From Berberis thunbergii (lineage: Eukaryota; Streptophyta; Magnoliopsida; Ranunculales; Berberidaceae), in contig QNQO01007608.1 of the NCBI GenBank assembly GCA_003290165.1, positions 124,001-188,000 of the forward strand: a stretch of 64,000 nucleotides of DNA, read 5' to 3'. The notes below the pieces were generated by a model, which worked only from the letters and a program-made list of their open reading frames with translations, was not told the origin of the DNA and did no database searches. Below are positions 21,170-31,855 of the stretch, one piece after another. The translations under genes and the position numbers were made by a program. The stretch's first letter is position 1. Every line of letters starts with the position of its first letter.

Positions 21170-22930
21170 GGCATTCCCATTGAAGCCGGGCTTGATAGCT
21201 TGGTGCCAAAGCATTGGTAGGGATAATAATACAATTGTTATTAATTTTAAATCAAAATCCCTGATCACAGATGTAAAGGAATGATCCATTTAGATGTGAG
21301 AGGGGAAGGAAACCCAAGAAAAATCAAACGCAAAAGAATGAACTTGATAGTGGCAATGGCCGATCAAGCAGTACATAGAAGTGTGGCTGCCATTTCAGTT
21401 GAGAGAGGTGAAACAAGGTAATGACCATTAGATATTGCAAGTTACATGTTGAACCCACTATCATCCTCGAGCAAAATCACTCATTGCTAGCAGATTGAAT
21501 TAAGCGGAGATTATATATTTGCAAATATGCCGACGTCAGGTTTCGCCCCTCACTACATTTTGGCCAATTTAAAAAGATGTTTCCCAAGTATTAGAAATTT
21601 ATTTACAATGTCATTGCTTGGCTAAAGACACTTCAACTACAAGGCATAATGACTTTTCAACACATTATGCACTTGTCGAGCAAGAATAATTACATTGAGT
21701 GACATACTATGAATGAGGAGAATAAAGTCAATAATATTTTCTTGGTGCATCCCGAGTCAATTCAACTTGTAAAGTGTTTCCCTTCAGTGATGCTTATGGT
21801 TGTGCTTATAAAACAAATCACTATTGGATGCTGCTATTTGAGATTGTGGGTGTCACGTCGACCGCTAAGACATTCAATGTTGCATGTTGTTTTATGTCAT
21901 CTGAAAAGGAAGAGTCGTACGCCTAGGCATTGGGAATTTTTTAGGCAGACAACTTGCCAACTGTGTTTATCACTAATATAGAGTTGAGTTTCATCAAAGC
22001 CATTAAGCTAGTCTTTCCCAAGGAAATGAGATTCTTGTCCACGTGACACATAAATAAAAATGTAGACAAAAATTGCAAAAAACTCTTTGAGGATAATGAC
22101 ATGTAGAACGAGTTTTTAGAATCTCTTTTTGAATTTATATAGATCAAGTTAAGAGGAAAACTTGAATAAGGCCACTATTGAGTTCGAGAGAAAATGAGCA
22201 TCACACTTGAAGTGTTTAGATTATTTGAGGACGATTTGGTATCCACAGAAGGAGTATTTCATGAGTGCATAGACACAACTTTCATGCATTTTGGCCAACA
22301 AACAACAGACCGCGTTGAAAATGCACACTCCGGGTTGAAGAAGATGTTGAAAAATTTATAAGGCACATTTTTTAATGTATGGAAGAAGATGCATGACATT
22401 ATCCAAATTCAACTAATATAGACGGAAGCATCCTTAAAACAAAGTTTGACGAAGTTGTAGAATGAGTCAGTGTCAAATGTTTTTGGAAAATTTCTTGGGT
22501 CTGTGTCGTAGAATGCTCTCGATTTGATATTATCGAAAATTCAGAGGTGTGAATATGTTGGCAATGAGAAGTTGTCTAAGCATGAAAAGTCGACTAAAAG
22601 GGATCTATCTACTCGTGAGTACACCAAGACTCAAAAAAGGATAAAAAGTCAAGAAAGTGTTTTTAAGCCACGTAGAAGTCTGAGAAGTGAAAAATCACTT
22701 TCAAATTCCATCGTGGATTCAAGATTATATTCATAGCATTGAAAATGTATCCGCAGATGAAAATTGTGGATTTCGATGCATAGCCAATTTGCTAGATTAC
22801 GATAAGGAAAGCGTTTGAAAGCATTTAAGGAATGAGCTATTAATGGTGCTAGATACTAACAGAGAGTTGGGGTTGGAATGTGGCAAGAGTGTTGGGTGAA
22901 GGTGGTCAAGCATGAATCGAAAAAAAAATT
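21170..22930 (+). pseudogene. Mutator-like (MULE) transposase with OTU-type protease tail, decayed
   Basis: Blocks in order: a FAR1/WRKY-GCM1-like zinc-finger remnant (KCGCHFQLR-like, LQVTCGTHYHPRAKSL at about 21,375-21,480). The MULE transposase core follows (HPESIQLVKCFPSVML at about 21,746, YKTNHYWMLLFEIVGVTST in a shifted frame, PTVFITNIELSFIKAI near 21,960). Next is a C-terminal MULE motif (MHFGQQTTDRVENAHSGLKK at about 22,285-22,345). At 22,741-22,800 there is ADENCGFRCIANLLDY, which fits the D-x-x-CGFRAIA catalytic motif of OTU cysteine proteases. MULE-OTU fusions are known in plants. Numerous stops and frameshifts make it dead. No terminal inverted repeats were found. Confidence 0.75.
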
Positions 22931-24605
22931 TATATATTTTTTCTTAGCTATTTATATATTTTTTTCTTAGCTATTTCTTATTAAATTTTTTAGTAATTAC
23001 TATTTTTGTGTTTTAGTAAATTACCAATAACAAGATACAAAAAACAAAAAAAATTGAAAAATGCAAATTGGTTTGAAGTAGGATGAATTGGTGGGTGGCA
23101 CAAGGACATGTGTACGAACTAGAAAACCAAGAGAGAACATATATAAAAGGAACAATACATGGAGATCACCCCTTCTCAGCCTCCATTACCCTTCACCACC
23201 ACAGAAAAACCATCGCCACCATCAGACCCTAGCACCCGTCGGCAACCTGTCTTTCACTAATCCATCACCAACAACCCTCCAGCCACGTACAACCCAATCG
23301 AACCTCTCCATGCCTGATCTCCTTCTCTCACATCCCATCTCCACAGCCAAAAACCACACAACATAATTACCACACAGAAGCCACAATCGATCGCCCTTAT
23401 TTCCCCCTTCTCAAACCAACGTCGAATTTTTTCTCTTTCTCTCACCGCTTCTCTCTATATGCCTGATCTCTCTGTCACCAACAACTTTCCATCATCGCAG
23501 ACCAATCAGGATCTCACGTAGGCAAAGCAGCAGGTAGATCGTGCCAGGAGAAGATCGCACGCAACTGCGTCTCATTTTCTCGCCGCCAGCTTATCTCGCC
23601 ACAACTCTTTTATCTATGATCAACCCTCTCTCCATCTGTCACACAACCATAGAAGACAAACAACAACATGAGCCGATCGCACAAAAGGAGTTAGCCATGT
23701 AGTCTTCCTATTATTCGCACCCCCGCAGTCTAACTTCCACCATAACCACGTAGGCGTAAGTGTTTCTTCTCTTACCCGTTTCTATTTTTAGTTTGACATT
23801 GAATTATACATTTTTATTTTATCAATTAATATGTGTAGCTAGATCCATTTTTAGCTAGGGGGCAATTCAAAGTCCCAAATATGTATTTTATGGATTAATT
23901 AGATTCTATCTTCCTTACTAATTATTAAATGTGTTTTGATTAATTGTTTTATAGAGAACTTATCTACATATTTATGTTAAGGTGGCCAACTTAATAAGCA
24001 TGCTAGGATTTGACGTTAAAGTATATGAGAGTTTCACATAATAGTTATAATCCTATATTCATTAGAAGTAAATACCAACGAACGTTGATAATGTAATTAA
24101 AACCTATGTTAAAAACAAGATGAGGATCACACTTATATTTGCTTAGTCAGTGTTCACATTTTTCATAAAACTTAATGATCTTGAATTATTTATCTAACTT
24201 GCGATTCCTGATTAAATAACATAAAGATAATAATTTGAAAGAGATTCTGAGTTTAATTCAACGAATTTGGGAAAATAATAAGGTTAATGTAGTGCGGTCA
24301 CAATTCTTGAACATTGTCATCTACGAGTTTGTAAAAGAATTATTGCAATTTAGTTCATGAGCATATATTTGGTGTGTGGATATAAGACCCTTAGCTAATA
24401 TCTCATCATCGACTTTCTTTTAGTTTTTATTATCCTTATAGTAATCTTCTTAGTAATTTTCTTAGTTTAAAATTAGAACAATCCAATCTGAACATATGCT
24501 TATTTAGTTTGTTAGTTGTCTTCTATTTACCCTTAATGTAAGTTAGCAAGCCCTCTAAACACCGATTTAGAACGATCCCTACTTATGATTTACCACAACT
24601 ACAAA
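22931..24605 (+). repeat. probable LTR and leader of Athila-like element
   Basis: A TATA box (ATATATAAAAGG) at about 23,139-23,150 is followed by a long C/T-rich, CCACC-rich leader (23,165-23,745), the same style as the LTR at 34.2-35.7 kb. An A/T-rich stretch then runs to CCACAACTACA at about 24,600. A weak PBS-like GTTTTGAGCCGTGTGG lies at 24,611-24,626. The element's gag begins at 24,770. The exact LTR start was not found and no second copy was matched. Confidence 0.4.
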
Positions 24606-24769
24606 GCAGAGTTTTGAGCCGTGTGGTAATTAAAGAATACGTTAATTTTTTTCACGGTTTCTGCGGATTAATAAAATTGTTAATTACTTCATTAATTTCT
24701 TATTTTATTTCATTAATTTCTGTTTACTGATCTTTTCCTTCCTTCTATCTTAATCTCATGTACTAGTTC

Positions 24770-26860
24770 ATGCGCACTGGGAGATCAGGTGATAACTTGT
24801 TAGAAAACGATTTAGAGCCTGAGAGAACCTTTGAGAGAATACTGAGAGAAACAGATGAATCCCAAACGTCTAGCTCTGATTGAAAATCAAAAGAGCTTGA
24901 CATGACAAACAACAGGTCTATTAAGGAACTTTCGACATCCACCTTGAACAATGCCGCACCCAGTGCATTTAATATTCAACAATAACTTGAGGCAAGACAA
25001 AGTCATTGAGCTAAAATTCAGCCTGTTTCACAATATTTTGAAGTACCATGGCCTTTCCATGGAAGATCTGAACAAGCATCTCAATGAATTTTAGGTTGTT
25101 TTCTCTAGTATGACACCAATCATTGTATGAAAACATTCTAAAGCTGGGACCTTTCCCTTTTCTCTGGTTGACAAGGATACAAATTTACTCAATGAACTTC
25201 CTTCCCAGACGGTAAACTCTTGGGAGAGCATGAAGAAAGTGTTTATAGAGAAAATTTTCCCAACTTCAAGTATTATTTTATTGAGGAAGAAAATCAGTGG
25301 TATTCAGCAAGGTCTAAAAGAATCATATCCAACATACTATGAACATTTCAAAACACTCATTGCATTATGTCCACATCGCCAAATGAAGAAGGAACTCCTG
25401 ATTCAATACTTCTATGAAGAATCGTTCCCTCCTAAATGACAGATCTTGGATGCAGCAGTAGCAGGAGCTTTAGTTGATAAGACCTCAGCCGCAACGTAGA
25501 CCTTGATTACAAACCAATCCTTAAATGCCTAACAATATGAAGGAATTGGAGAGCCTTCATGTCAAGTCCATGATGTATGTACTGCTTCTAATTCGGAAGC
25601 TCAAATTACTAATCTTGCTTATCTTATGTGTCAGGCTTTTGGAAAACCAATAGTATTAAGAGATGCATAAGCTTTTGGCGTGTGTACTATGTTAGGACAT
25701 GCATCTGATCAATGTCCTCAGCTAATTGAGAATGACTGTTGGGAGAATGTTAATGTAGTGGGTTTTTAGGGACAAAATCGCTATAGGAAAAATTACTTTT
25801 TCTACCACTTATAATAAAGGTTGGAAAAATCATCCCAACTTTGGATGGAAGAATTCATAATAGCCTCAGCAACAAGCCTTTACTTGGCCACCCCTGGTTT
25901 CTTCTAGCGGTCGCAAGAACCACAATAGCAAGGTTAAGATATGTCCCCTAATTATGCTGAGATTCTTCAACAATTAATTATTTTCAATGCTTCTTTGCTT
26001 TAGGGTCAACAAAACCAAGCAAGTGATATAGCAAATTTGAAGCTACAGATGGGACAGATAGCAAACTTTATGGGATAAAGTCGTGAGCAAGGAAAACTTT
26101 CTAGTTCTACCATTCCAAATACAAAATGAGGGTTTGAAATAGCAAAAACCATTACACTAAGGAGTGGTAGGCAAATTGAGAGTGAGACGACAACCCCTAA
26201 ACATAATCGAAACATGGAAGCATAGCTACTGGTCAAGTTAGAGGAGGAGGAATCACCCACGATATCAGCTAAGCAAGGCCGACCAATGCCGAATCCGAGT
26301 AATCTTTCCAGCACAGTTGAAACACAGAACCGCCTAGGTAAGAAGGTGAGTATTCCAAATTCAATTTTTGTTATTCATTCTTTATCATTTTAGCCTTTCC
26401 CGCACATGTTTGCAAAGTCTAAGCAAGAAAAATAGCAGAAGGAAAAATCTTGGAAACCTTCAAAAAGTCCAAATTAATATTCCACTTTTTTGTGTTGTTG
26501 AGCAAGTGCTGAAGTATGCAAAATTTCTTCAGGAGATTTACACCACAAAAAGACGATTCTAGAAGAAGAATAGTAAGGGTAAGTGAGAACATTTTTGTGG
26601 TATTTTGAAAGAAATTGCTTCTAAGTGTAAGGATCCGGGTAATTGCACTACCCATTGTGTAATCTGTAAAATTAGATTTGAACATGCAATGTTAAACTTA
26701 GGTGTTTCCATTAATGTTATGCCATACTGTGTCTATCGCTCTATGAATCTCGGCGAGCTTAAAAATGATAGTGTTATTATTCAATTAGCTGATTATTCTA
26801 ATGTGTATCCTTGAGGTTTGTGGAAGATTTCTGTTGTTGGTTAACCATTTGATCTTTCTC
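24770..26860 (+). pseudogene. Athila-like gypsy gag and protease remnant (copy A; 5' part unique)
   Basis: The ATG at 24770 begins a frame with NDLEPERTFERIL, a typical Athila Gag start. The gag core follows (VNSWESMKKVFIEKIFPTS, YYEHFKTLIALCPH), then a zinc-knuckle-like CTMLGHASDQCPQ, then TITLRSGRQIES. The protease region at 26,605-26,814 reads KIRFEHAMLNLGVSINVMPY and GVIIQLADYSNVYP-like sequence. The catalytic Asp of the D-L-G-A-S motif is Asn here. There are many stops, most of them plausible C-to-T changes. The frame ends about 26,860 at a junction with an LTR. Only 25,381 onward is duplicated at 42,092. Confidence 0.82.
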
Positions 26861-26861
26861 A

Positions 26862-26998
26862 AACCTTGTATTACACCTTTCTCAAACCTTGTATGACTTA
26901 AGCATTGGAGTGCCATCGGCCGCCAATATGGTGGTCTTTGGCTCACGTGTGTTCCCTGTGTAGTTCAAGGTCAATGAGAACATGATTTGGCTCCATCA
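26862..26998 (+). repeat. truncated Tat-like LTR end (copy A)
   Basis: GACTTAAGCATTGGAGTGCC followed by TGGTCTTTGGCTCACGTG matches, in reverse orientation, 60,700-60,780. It ends in CA at about 26,998 before a PBS-like tract (TTGGTTCCGTCTGTTGGG) at 27,001-27,018. A TTTCTCAAACCTTGTAT word is locally duplicated at 26,864-26,905. U3 is missing. Confidence 0.65.
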
Positions 26999-27053
26999 TT
27001 TTGGTTCCGTCTGTTGGGAACGACAAAGTTCCTAAGAAAAAAATGAATCACCC

Positions 27054-28210
27054 TTCCCTTACAGTCCAAATGATGGTGACCACGAGATCTCACAATAATG
27101 GAGACATTGTTGAGCCCTTGAATGCTTTAATTGGTGGATCACTGCCAGCTACGGCGGTACCAGCATAGTAGGGGGAAGAACCTCAAACCTTGCGCCGACA
27201 TTAGCTATGACGGACCGTAGGGTGGATCTACTATCAATCCAAGTGCAGCGAATATACTCACTCAGCGGAACCCTCCACCTGCCGAAGAGCCCTATCCATA
27301 GAAAACACCAGAGAACATGTTCAAGAGAGCCACTTTGCCCATGTCGGCTCTCATGGACCAAGGGCGGAGGAGTGGGCAACGAAGATCTGGTGTCTAAGGC
27401 CAACAAACCTGCCTCACAGGACCCCTCTGGCTTGGGGCCACTAATCTAGACATGTTGTACAACCTCACTATCCCCCCGTTCCTGAATCACATCATGAACG
27501 AGCCACTGCCAAAGAAATTCAGCCCGCCAAAGTTGGAGTTTTACCAGCATGTAATGGCGCTCAAAGAAGTATCTGAAGCAGTAATGTGCCAATCATTCCC
27601 TATTAGCATGAAGAAGTCAGTGTTGACTTGGTTCCGCAGTTTCCTTCCAAAGTCCATTGACTCATTTCAGACGTTGGCCAAAGCGTTTCTTACCCTCTTT
27701 GTTGGCAGCCAACGAATCAGGAAGGGCTCACATTACCTGTTTACCCTAAAAAAGAAGCCGAACGAGACACTAAGGGAGTATGTCACACACTTCAATGATG
27801 AGTTGAGGGAGTACGTCACACGCTTCAATGATTAGTTAACTCTCACTGATTGCTGCATTGATGATACTTCGGTCACAACTTTCACCTCGGGGCTGAGGAG
27901 AAGCCGGTTCTATAACTTCCTCACTCTGGAGCCTTTGAATGATATGGCAGACTTGCTGAAGACCGCCTTAAAATACATCACTCTCGATGAGATGTTGGCC
28001 GCCAAAAAGAGGCAGAGGCTGAAAAGAAACCCTTTGGTTTCAGAGACAAGAAGGAGGTCACACACATAGGAACTCAAGTGGGAACAAAGTGAAATATTGC
28101 GATTCGCGAGGACACTCTGAGAATCGATTTCTACCCGGCGTCGCAAGTAACCCGAAAGAGGTTCACTTTGGAGGTAACTTCTACCCACCGCATCTGCACG
28201 CAGTTTCTGT
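27054..28210 (+). pseudogene. Tat-like gypsy gag (copy A)
   Basis: The frame begins near 27,070 (MVTTRSHNNGD) and continues through AEPSTCRRALS. The gag core is at 27,452-27,835 (MNEPLPKKFSPPKLEFY, VLTWFRSFLPKSIDSFQTLA, TLKKKPNETLREYV) and goes on after a stop to about 28,060 (TDCCIDDTSVTTFTSGL, ADLLKTALKYITLDEMLAAKK). It lacks the DG-x-x-DP word expected after LEFY, replaced by an indel. A 33-bp internal duplication sits at 27,774-27,839. Protease and pol are absent; the sequence switches at about 28,232. Confidence 0.78.
27774..27839. repeat. 33-bp tandem duplication inside gag (copy A)
   Basis: Two 33-bp units (27774-27806, 27807-27839) coding LREYVTHFNDE and LREYVTRFND-stop. Copy B has the same pair at 44485-44550. 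Confidence 0.92.
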
Positions 28211-28231
28211 GTGATCACTTGTATTTAGCTT

Positions 28232-28917
28232 GTTCTAGGTAGTATTGCATGCAAATTTGGATAGTGGCAGGATTGAGTTGAAACTTTCGTGCCCTCTCCT
28301 GCGGATAGATTAATCACCATTTATTTTAGGGTTAGTAACCTAGACCTTTACTATTTAAAATCTGTAGCAAGATAATTATCTAGGACATTTGTGACGCTCA
28401 TAGGAGCCCTTTATTGACGTTTGATAGCTTGAATGGTCGAGTGAAGGAACATATCCCATCTGGGAAAAGTTCTTGAACTGGCATTTCACTTTGAGCTAGA
28501 GAGTGGAAAAAGAGATAGGAGCAACTCTGTAGTGACGGATTGATAGAAAATTACTGTGCCTCTCTCACAATCAGGTAAATTGAATTGAATATCAGCCCTG
28601 CATTACTAAAGGAAAGCTCTAAGGTCGTCTGCATTTATTTGTTTGTGCATCATCTAGGTGTCACTTAGGGTTTCGTTGTTTTTATCTTTTAGAGTTAGGT
28701 CATCTTCATATAGCAGTTAGGCTTGCATAAAAAAAATAATTAAAATAAAATAAAATATTTGAAGTCTATTTAGGAGTGTTGATTTTGAACCTTCATAATC
28801 AGATAGTGTATGCATACATGGGTGCGTGATTCTAAGAGTAGACTTGTCCGATAAGAATTCGAAGAGTTCTTTGAAGTCCCCATTACCTATTTAGGTTCAT
28901 CGTCCTTATCCACTGAG
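28232..28917 (+). other. 5' leader of the gag-PR element (copy A)
   Basis: Noncoding sequence joining the Tat-like gag to the next element's ATG. No LTR pair of the downstream LTR (34.2-35.7 kb) could be aligned here beyond weak words (AATTATCTAG, CCCTTTATTGA), so the 5' LTR seems to be missing or very diverged. Confidence 0.4.
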
Positions 28918-30663
28918 ATGGCTGAGTGAAAGGCCTTTAAGGATTATTTCGCCCCTCTTCCTAGTAGTGTTCCGTCTTGCATTGTCTTACCTGAGACAAA
29001 TGCAAACAGTTTTGAACTCAAACCATTGGTTTTGATAAAGATGACCCTTATCTTCATGTCAAAGAATTTCTTGACATCTGCGCTACCCTGAAGTACCAAA
29101 ACTTTTCTGATGATTCGGTATGTCTTATGTTATTCCCCTTTTCTCTGAAAGATAAGGCGAAATCGTGGTTAAATGCATTAGAGACAGGATCCATCACATC
29201 ATGGGATGAATTGTCAAGAAAGTTGTTGACAAAATACTTCCCCATTCATAAAACAAATGCCCTCCGACGGGATTTATCTAATTTTCAACAAAAAAAAGGG
29301 TGAATATTTCTATGAATGTTGTGAAAGGTTCAATGAGCTCATTGTCAGGTGTCCCAATCACAGATTCGAGAAGTGGCGGCTAGTTCAATCTTTCCAAGAC
29401 GGTTTAACCCCTCAAAACTGTCGTATGATTAATGCCACTAGTGGTAGGTCATTAATGAAAATGAGTGTCAGTGAAATTTGGGAATTCTTTGAGACGCTTT
29501 CCGAAAATTCTCAGCAATGAGATTATTCGATAAAGGAGTCTGATAGGCGTAAGGGTGGTCTATATGAAGTTAGAGATACATCTGTTCAACCCCCTTCTGC
29601 CTCAAAGTTAGAGACGGCGATTATGACCATGACTCAAAAGATAGATGCACTTTTGAATTTGAGTCAACATATACTTCCCACAAACGCTTCATTTAAAGTT
29701 TGTGCTGCATGTTCGAGTCCTGGTCATTCAATAGCTAATTGTGACTTGCAAAACGATAATCCTGCATACTATGTTGAGCAAGTCAACTCTTATAATGTGA
29801 TGCACCAACCTAGCAATAATCCGTAACCTAACTATTACAATTCAGGGTTCGCCAAACATCCAAGTCTCTACTGGACCCATGGCCCACACCAAGGGGGACC
29901 TGTTGTTGTCTTCTAGGTTCCTCAAGCCTCTATCCCTGTTAAGCCTCACCTTAACCAAGCTCCTTCATCCAACACATCAAGTTTAGAGGAAACGGTTAAT
30001 CGGTTTGTACAGTGCTCATAAAGTATAATTGAGCAGCATTCTAAGGACATATCCGAGTTGAAAGCAACGACTCAACACCAATCTCAAGCCCTCAAAAGAC
30101 TTGAGATAGCTGTGAGTAAGATTACTCAGTCCTTTTTGGAGAAAGAGCCAGGGAGATTTCCTAGTCAACCTGTTCCAAACCCAAAGCGTCAATTCGCAGT
30201 TGGTAGTACATATGAGTCACACCATGAAGATGTCCAATCTATTACTACCATTCAGAGTGGAAAACAGGGTGACAATCGGGTACAAGTGCCTGATTCGAGT
30301 GTCGTTGCATCTCCGTCTAAGTTAATGCCGGTTGCATCTCCATCTGACAAGGAGGCTGATAAAGCCTCATCTTCTAAAGATGTGCCTCTTGACTTTGACC
30401 CCACTCAGGCATGTTATTTGCCTAGGGCACCATTTCCATCACGGTTAGCTCCGACAAAGAAAAGAACAAGTGTAAACGACGTAATGGAAATTTTTAAACA
30501 AGTTCACATAAATATCCCATTACTCTATGCTATCAAGTACGTTCCTAACTATGCCAAGTTTTTTAAGGATCTTTTTACACAAAAGCGGAAGCTTCATGTG
30601 CAGAAGAGAACCTTCCTCACCGAGCAAGTGAGCTCAATTATTCAACACAGAACCCCCGCCTAA
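28918..30663 (+). pseudogene. gag of the RT-less gag-PR gypsy element (copy A)
   Basis: One reading frame (ATG 28918) with interruptions. Codon 4 is TGA where copy B has TGG. A 28-bp net deletion at about 29,023 shifts the frame, and an extra A in a run near 29,290 is also present. Recognisable parts are LYLHVKEFLDICATL-like sequence, SWDELSRKLLTKYFPIHK, a zinc knuckle CAACSSPGHSIANC at about 29,702-29,743, a glutamine-rich helical stretch (HQSQALKRLEIAVSKI) and a linker to 30,663. In-frame stops after SENSQQ, SNNP and at the VVF-VPQ site are shared with copy B. It is most like Athila-type Gag. Confidence 0.82.
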
Positions 30664-31855
30664 GTATAGGGATCCTTATTGCCCGACTATTTCTTGTATT
30701 ATCGGTGATCATGTGATAGATAAGGCATTATTGGATTTAGGGGCGAGTGTTAATTTATTGTCATATTCTGTTTATGAGCAATTAGGTCTTAGTGGGTTTA
30801 AATCGACTAGAGTAACACTGCAATTGGCATATTGGTCTGTCAGAGTCCCTCGTGGTGTTATAGAGGATGTGATTATCAAGGTTGAAAATTTTTATTACCC
30901 TGTGGACTTTATAGTGCTTGATACACAACCTGTTCACAATCCCTTTAGTCACATTTCAGTCATTTTGGGTCGACCATTTTTTGCCACATCCAATGCCATT
31001 ATTAACTGCAGAAATGGAATTATGAAATTGTCATTTGGCAACATGACCGTCGAACTCAACGTTCTTAATGTTAGTCTACAACCTCCCGAGCCCGAGGATG
31101 TTTGTGAAGTTGACATGATTGAGAGTTCGGTGGAGAATTCCTTATTGCAGTCTGTATCAGATGATCCCTTAGCAGCATGTTTGACTCACTTCGGTTTAGA
31201 CTTCGATATTGATGATTCCATTAGGGAAGTGAATGCTTTGCTTGATTCAACCCCTATTATGGATCTGGGTTACACATGGAAGCCTAAAGTCAAACTCCTT
31301 CCACTTGGTGAGTCAAAACTAAACCCTTATGCTGATACTATTGGGCTTTCTGACCCATTCCCTTTTCCACCTGTTCATGATGACCCATTTGACATATGTC
31401 CTCCTAGTGACTTTTACATGAAGTCTGATTCTCCCATAGGTAGTGTTGATTCCAGGTTTGGGGGTGTTGTTGAGCTGTCTAGCTCATCATCTTTGTGCAA
31501 TTCATTTTGTTATGATGAGCCTGTACCACCTGATATATCTGTAGACATACCTCTTTCAATCCCTTTAATAGTGACTGATACTACCTATCTGGATCCCTTG
31601 TTCTTAAGGGATGATTTTAATTTTGACCATCCTATTGTGCAACACATTCAATCTTTCGATTTGACACCAGACATAGGATGTCCCTTTTTAGGAGTAGGAA
31701 ATAGTCATTTGCAGGATATTCCTGTTTGTGACAACTTTCTGCTCCAGTTCCCTATAACTTCTTTACGACTGCAGGTTCGTTTGCATTTTCTCTATGATTT
31801 TGCATGGCGTCTTCGTCATTTTAGAGATGTGTTAGTTTTGTTGTGCTGCATGTAG
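30664..31855 (+). CDS. protease plus unrecognised C-terminal region of the gag-PR element (copy A)
   Basis: Open for about 380 codons from 30713, in a different frame from gag (shift near 30,640). The N-terminal 130 residues are a retropepsin: DKALLDLGASVNLLSY holds the catalytic D-L-G-A-S, followed by VTLQLAYWSVRVPRGV, FYYPVDFIVLD and SVILGRPFFATSNAIIN. Related Athila-type polyproteins then have a short linker (WKPKVKLLPL, ESKLNP) and RT. Here the linker is present but no RT follows. Instead there are about 170 residues rich in D, P and S (DPFPFPPVHDDPFDICPP, FDHPIVQHIQSF) ending in a hydrophobic stretch (VLVLLCCM). The length and openness in copy A contrast with the damaged gag. Function of the C-terminal region unknown. 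Confidence 0.75.
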
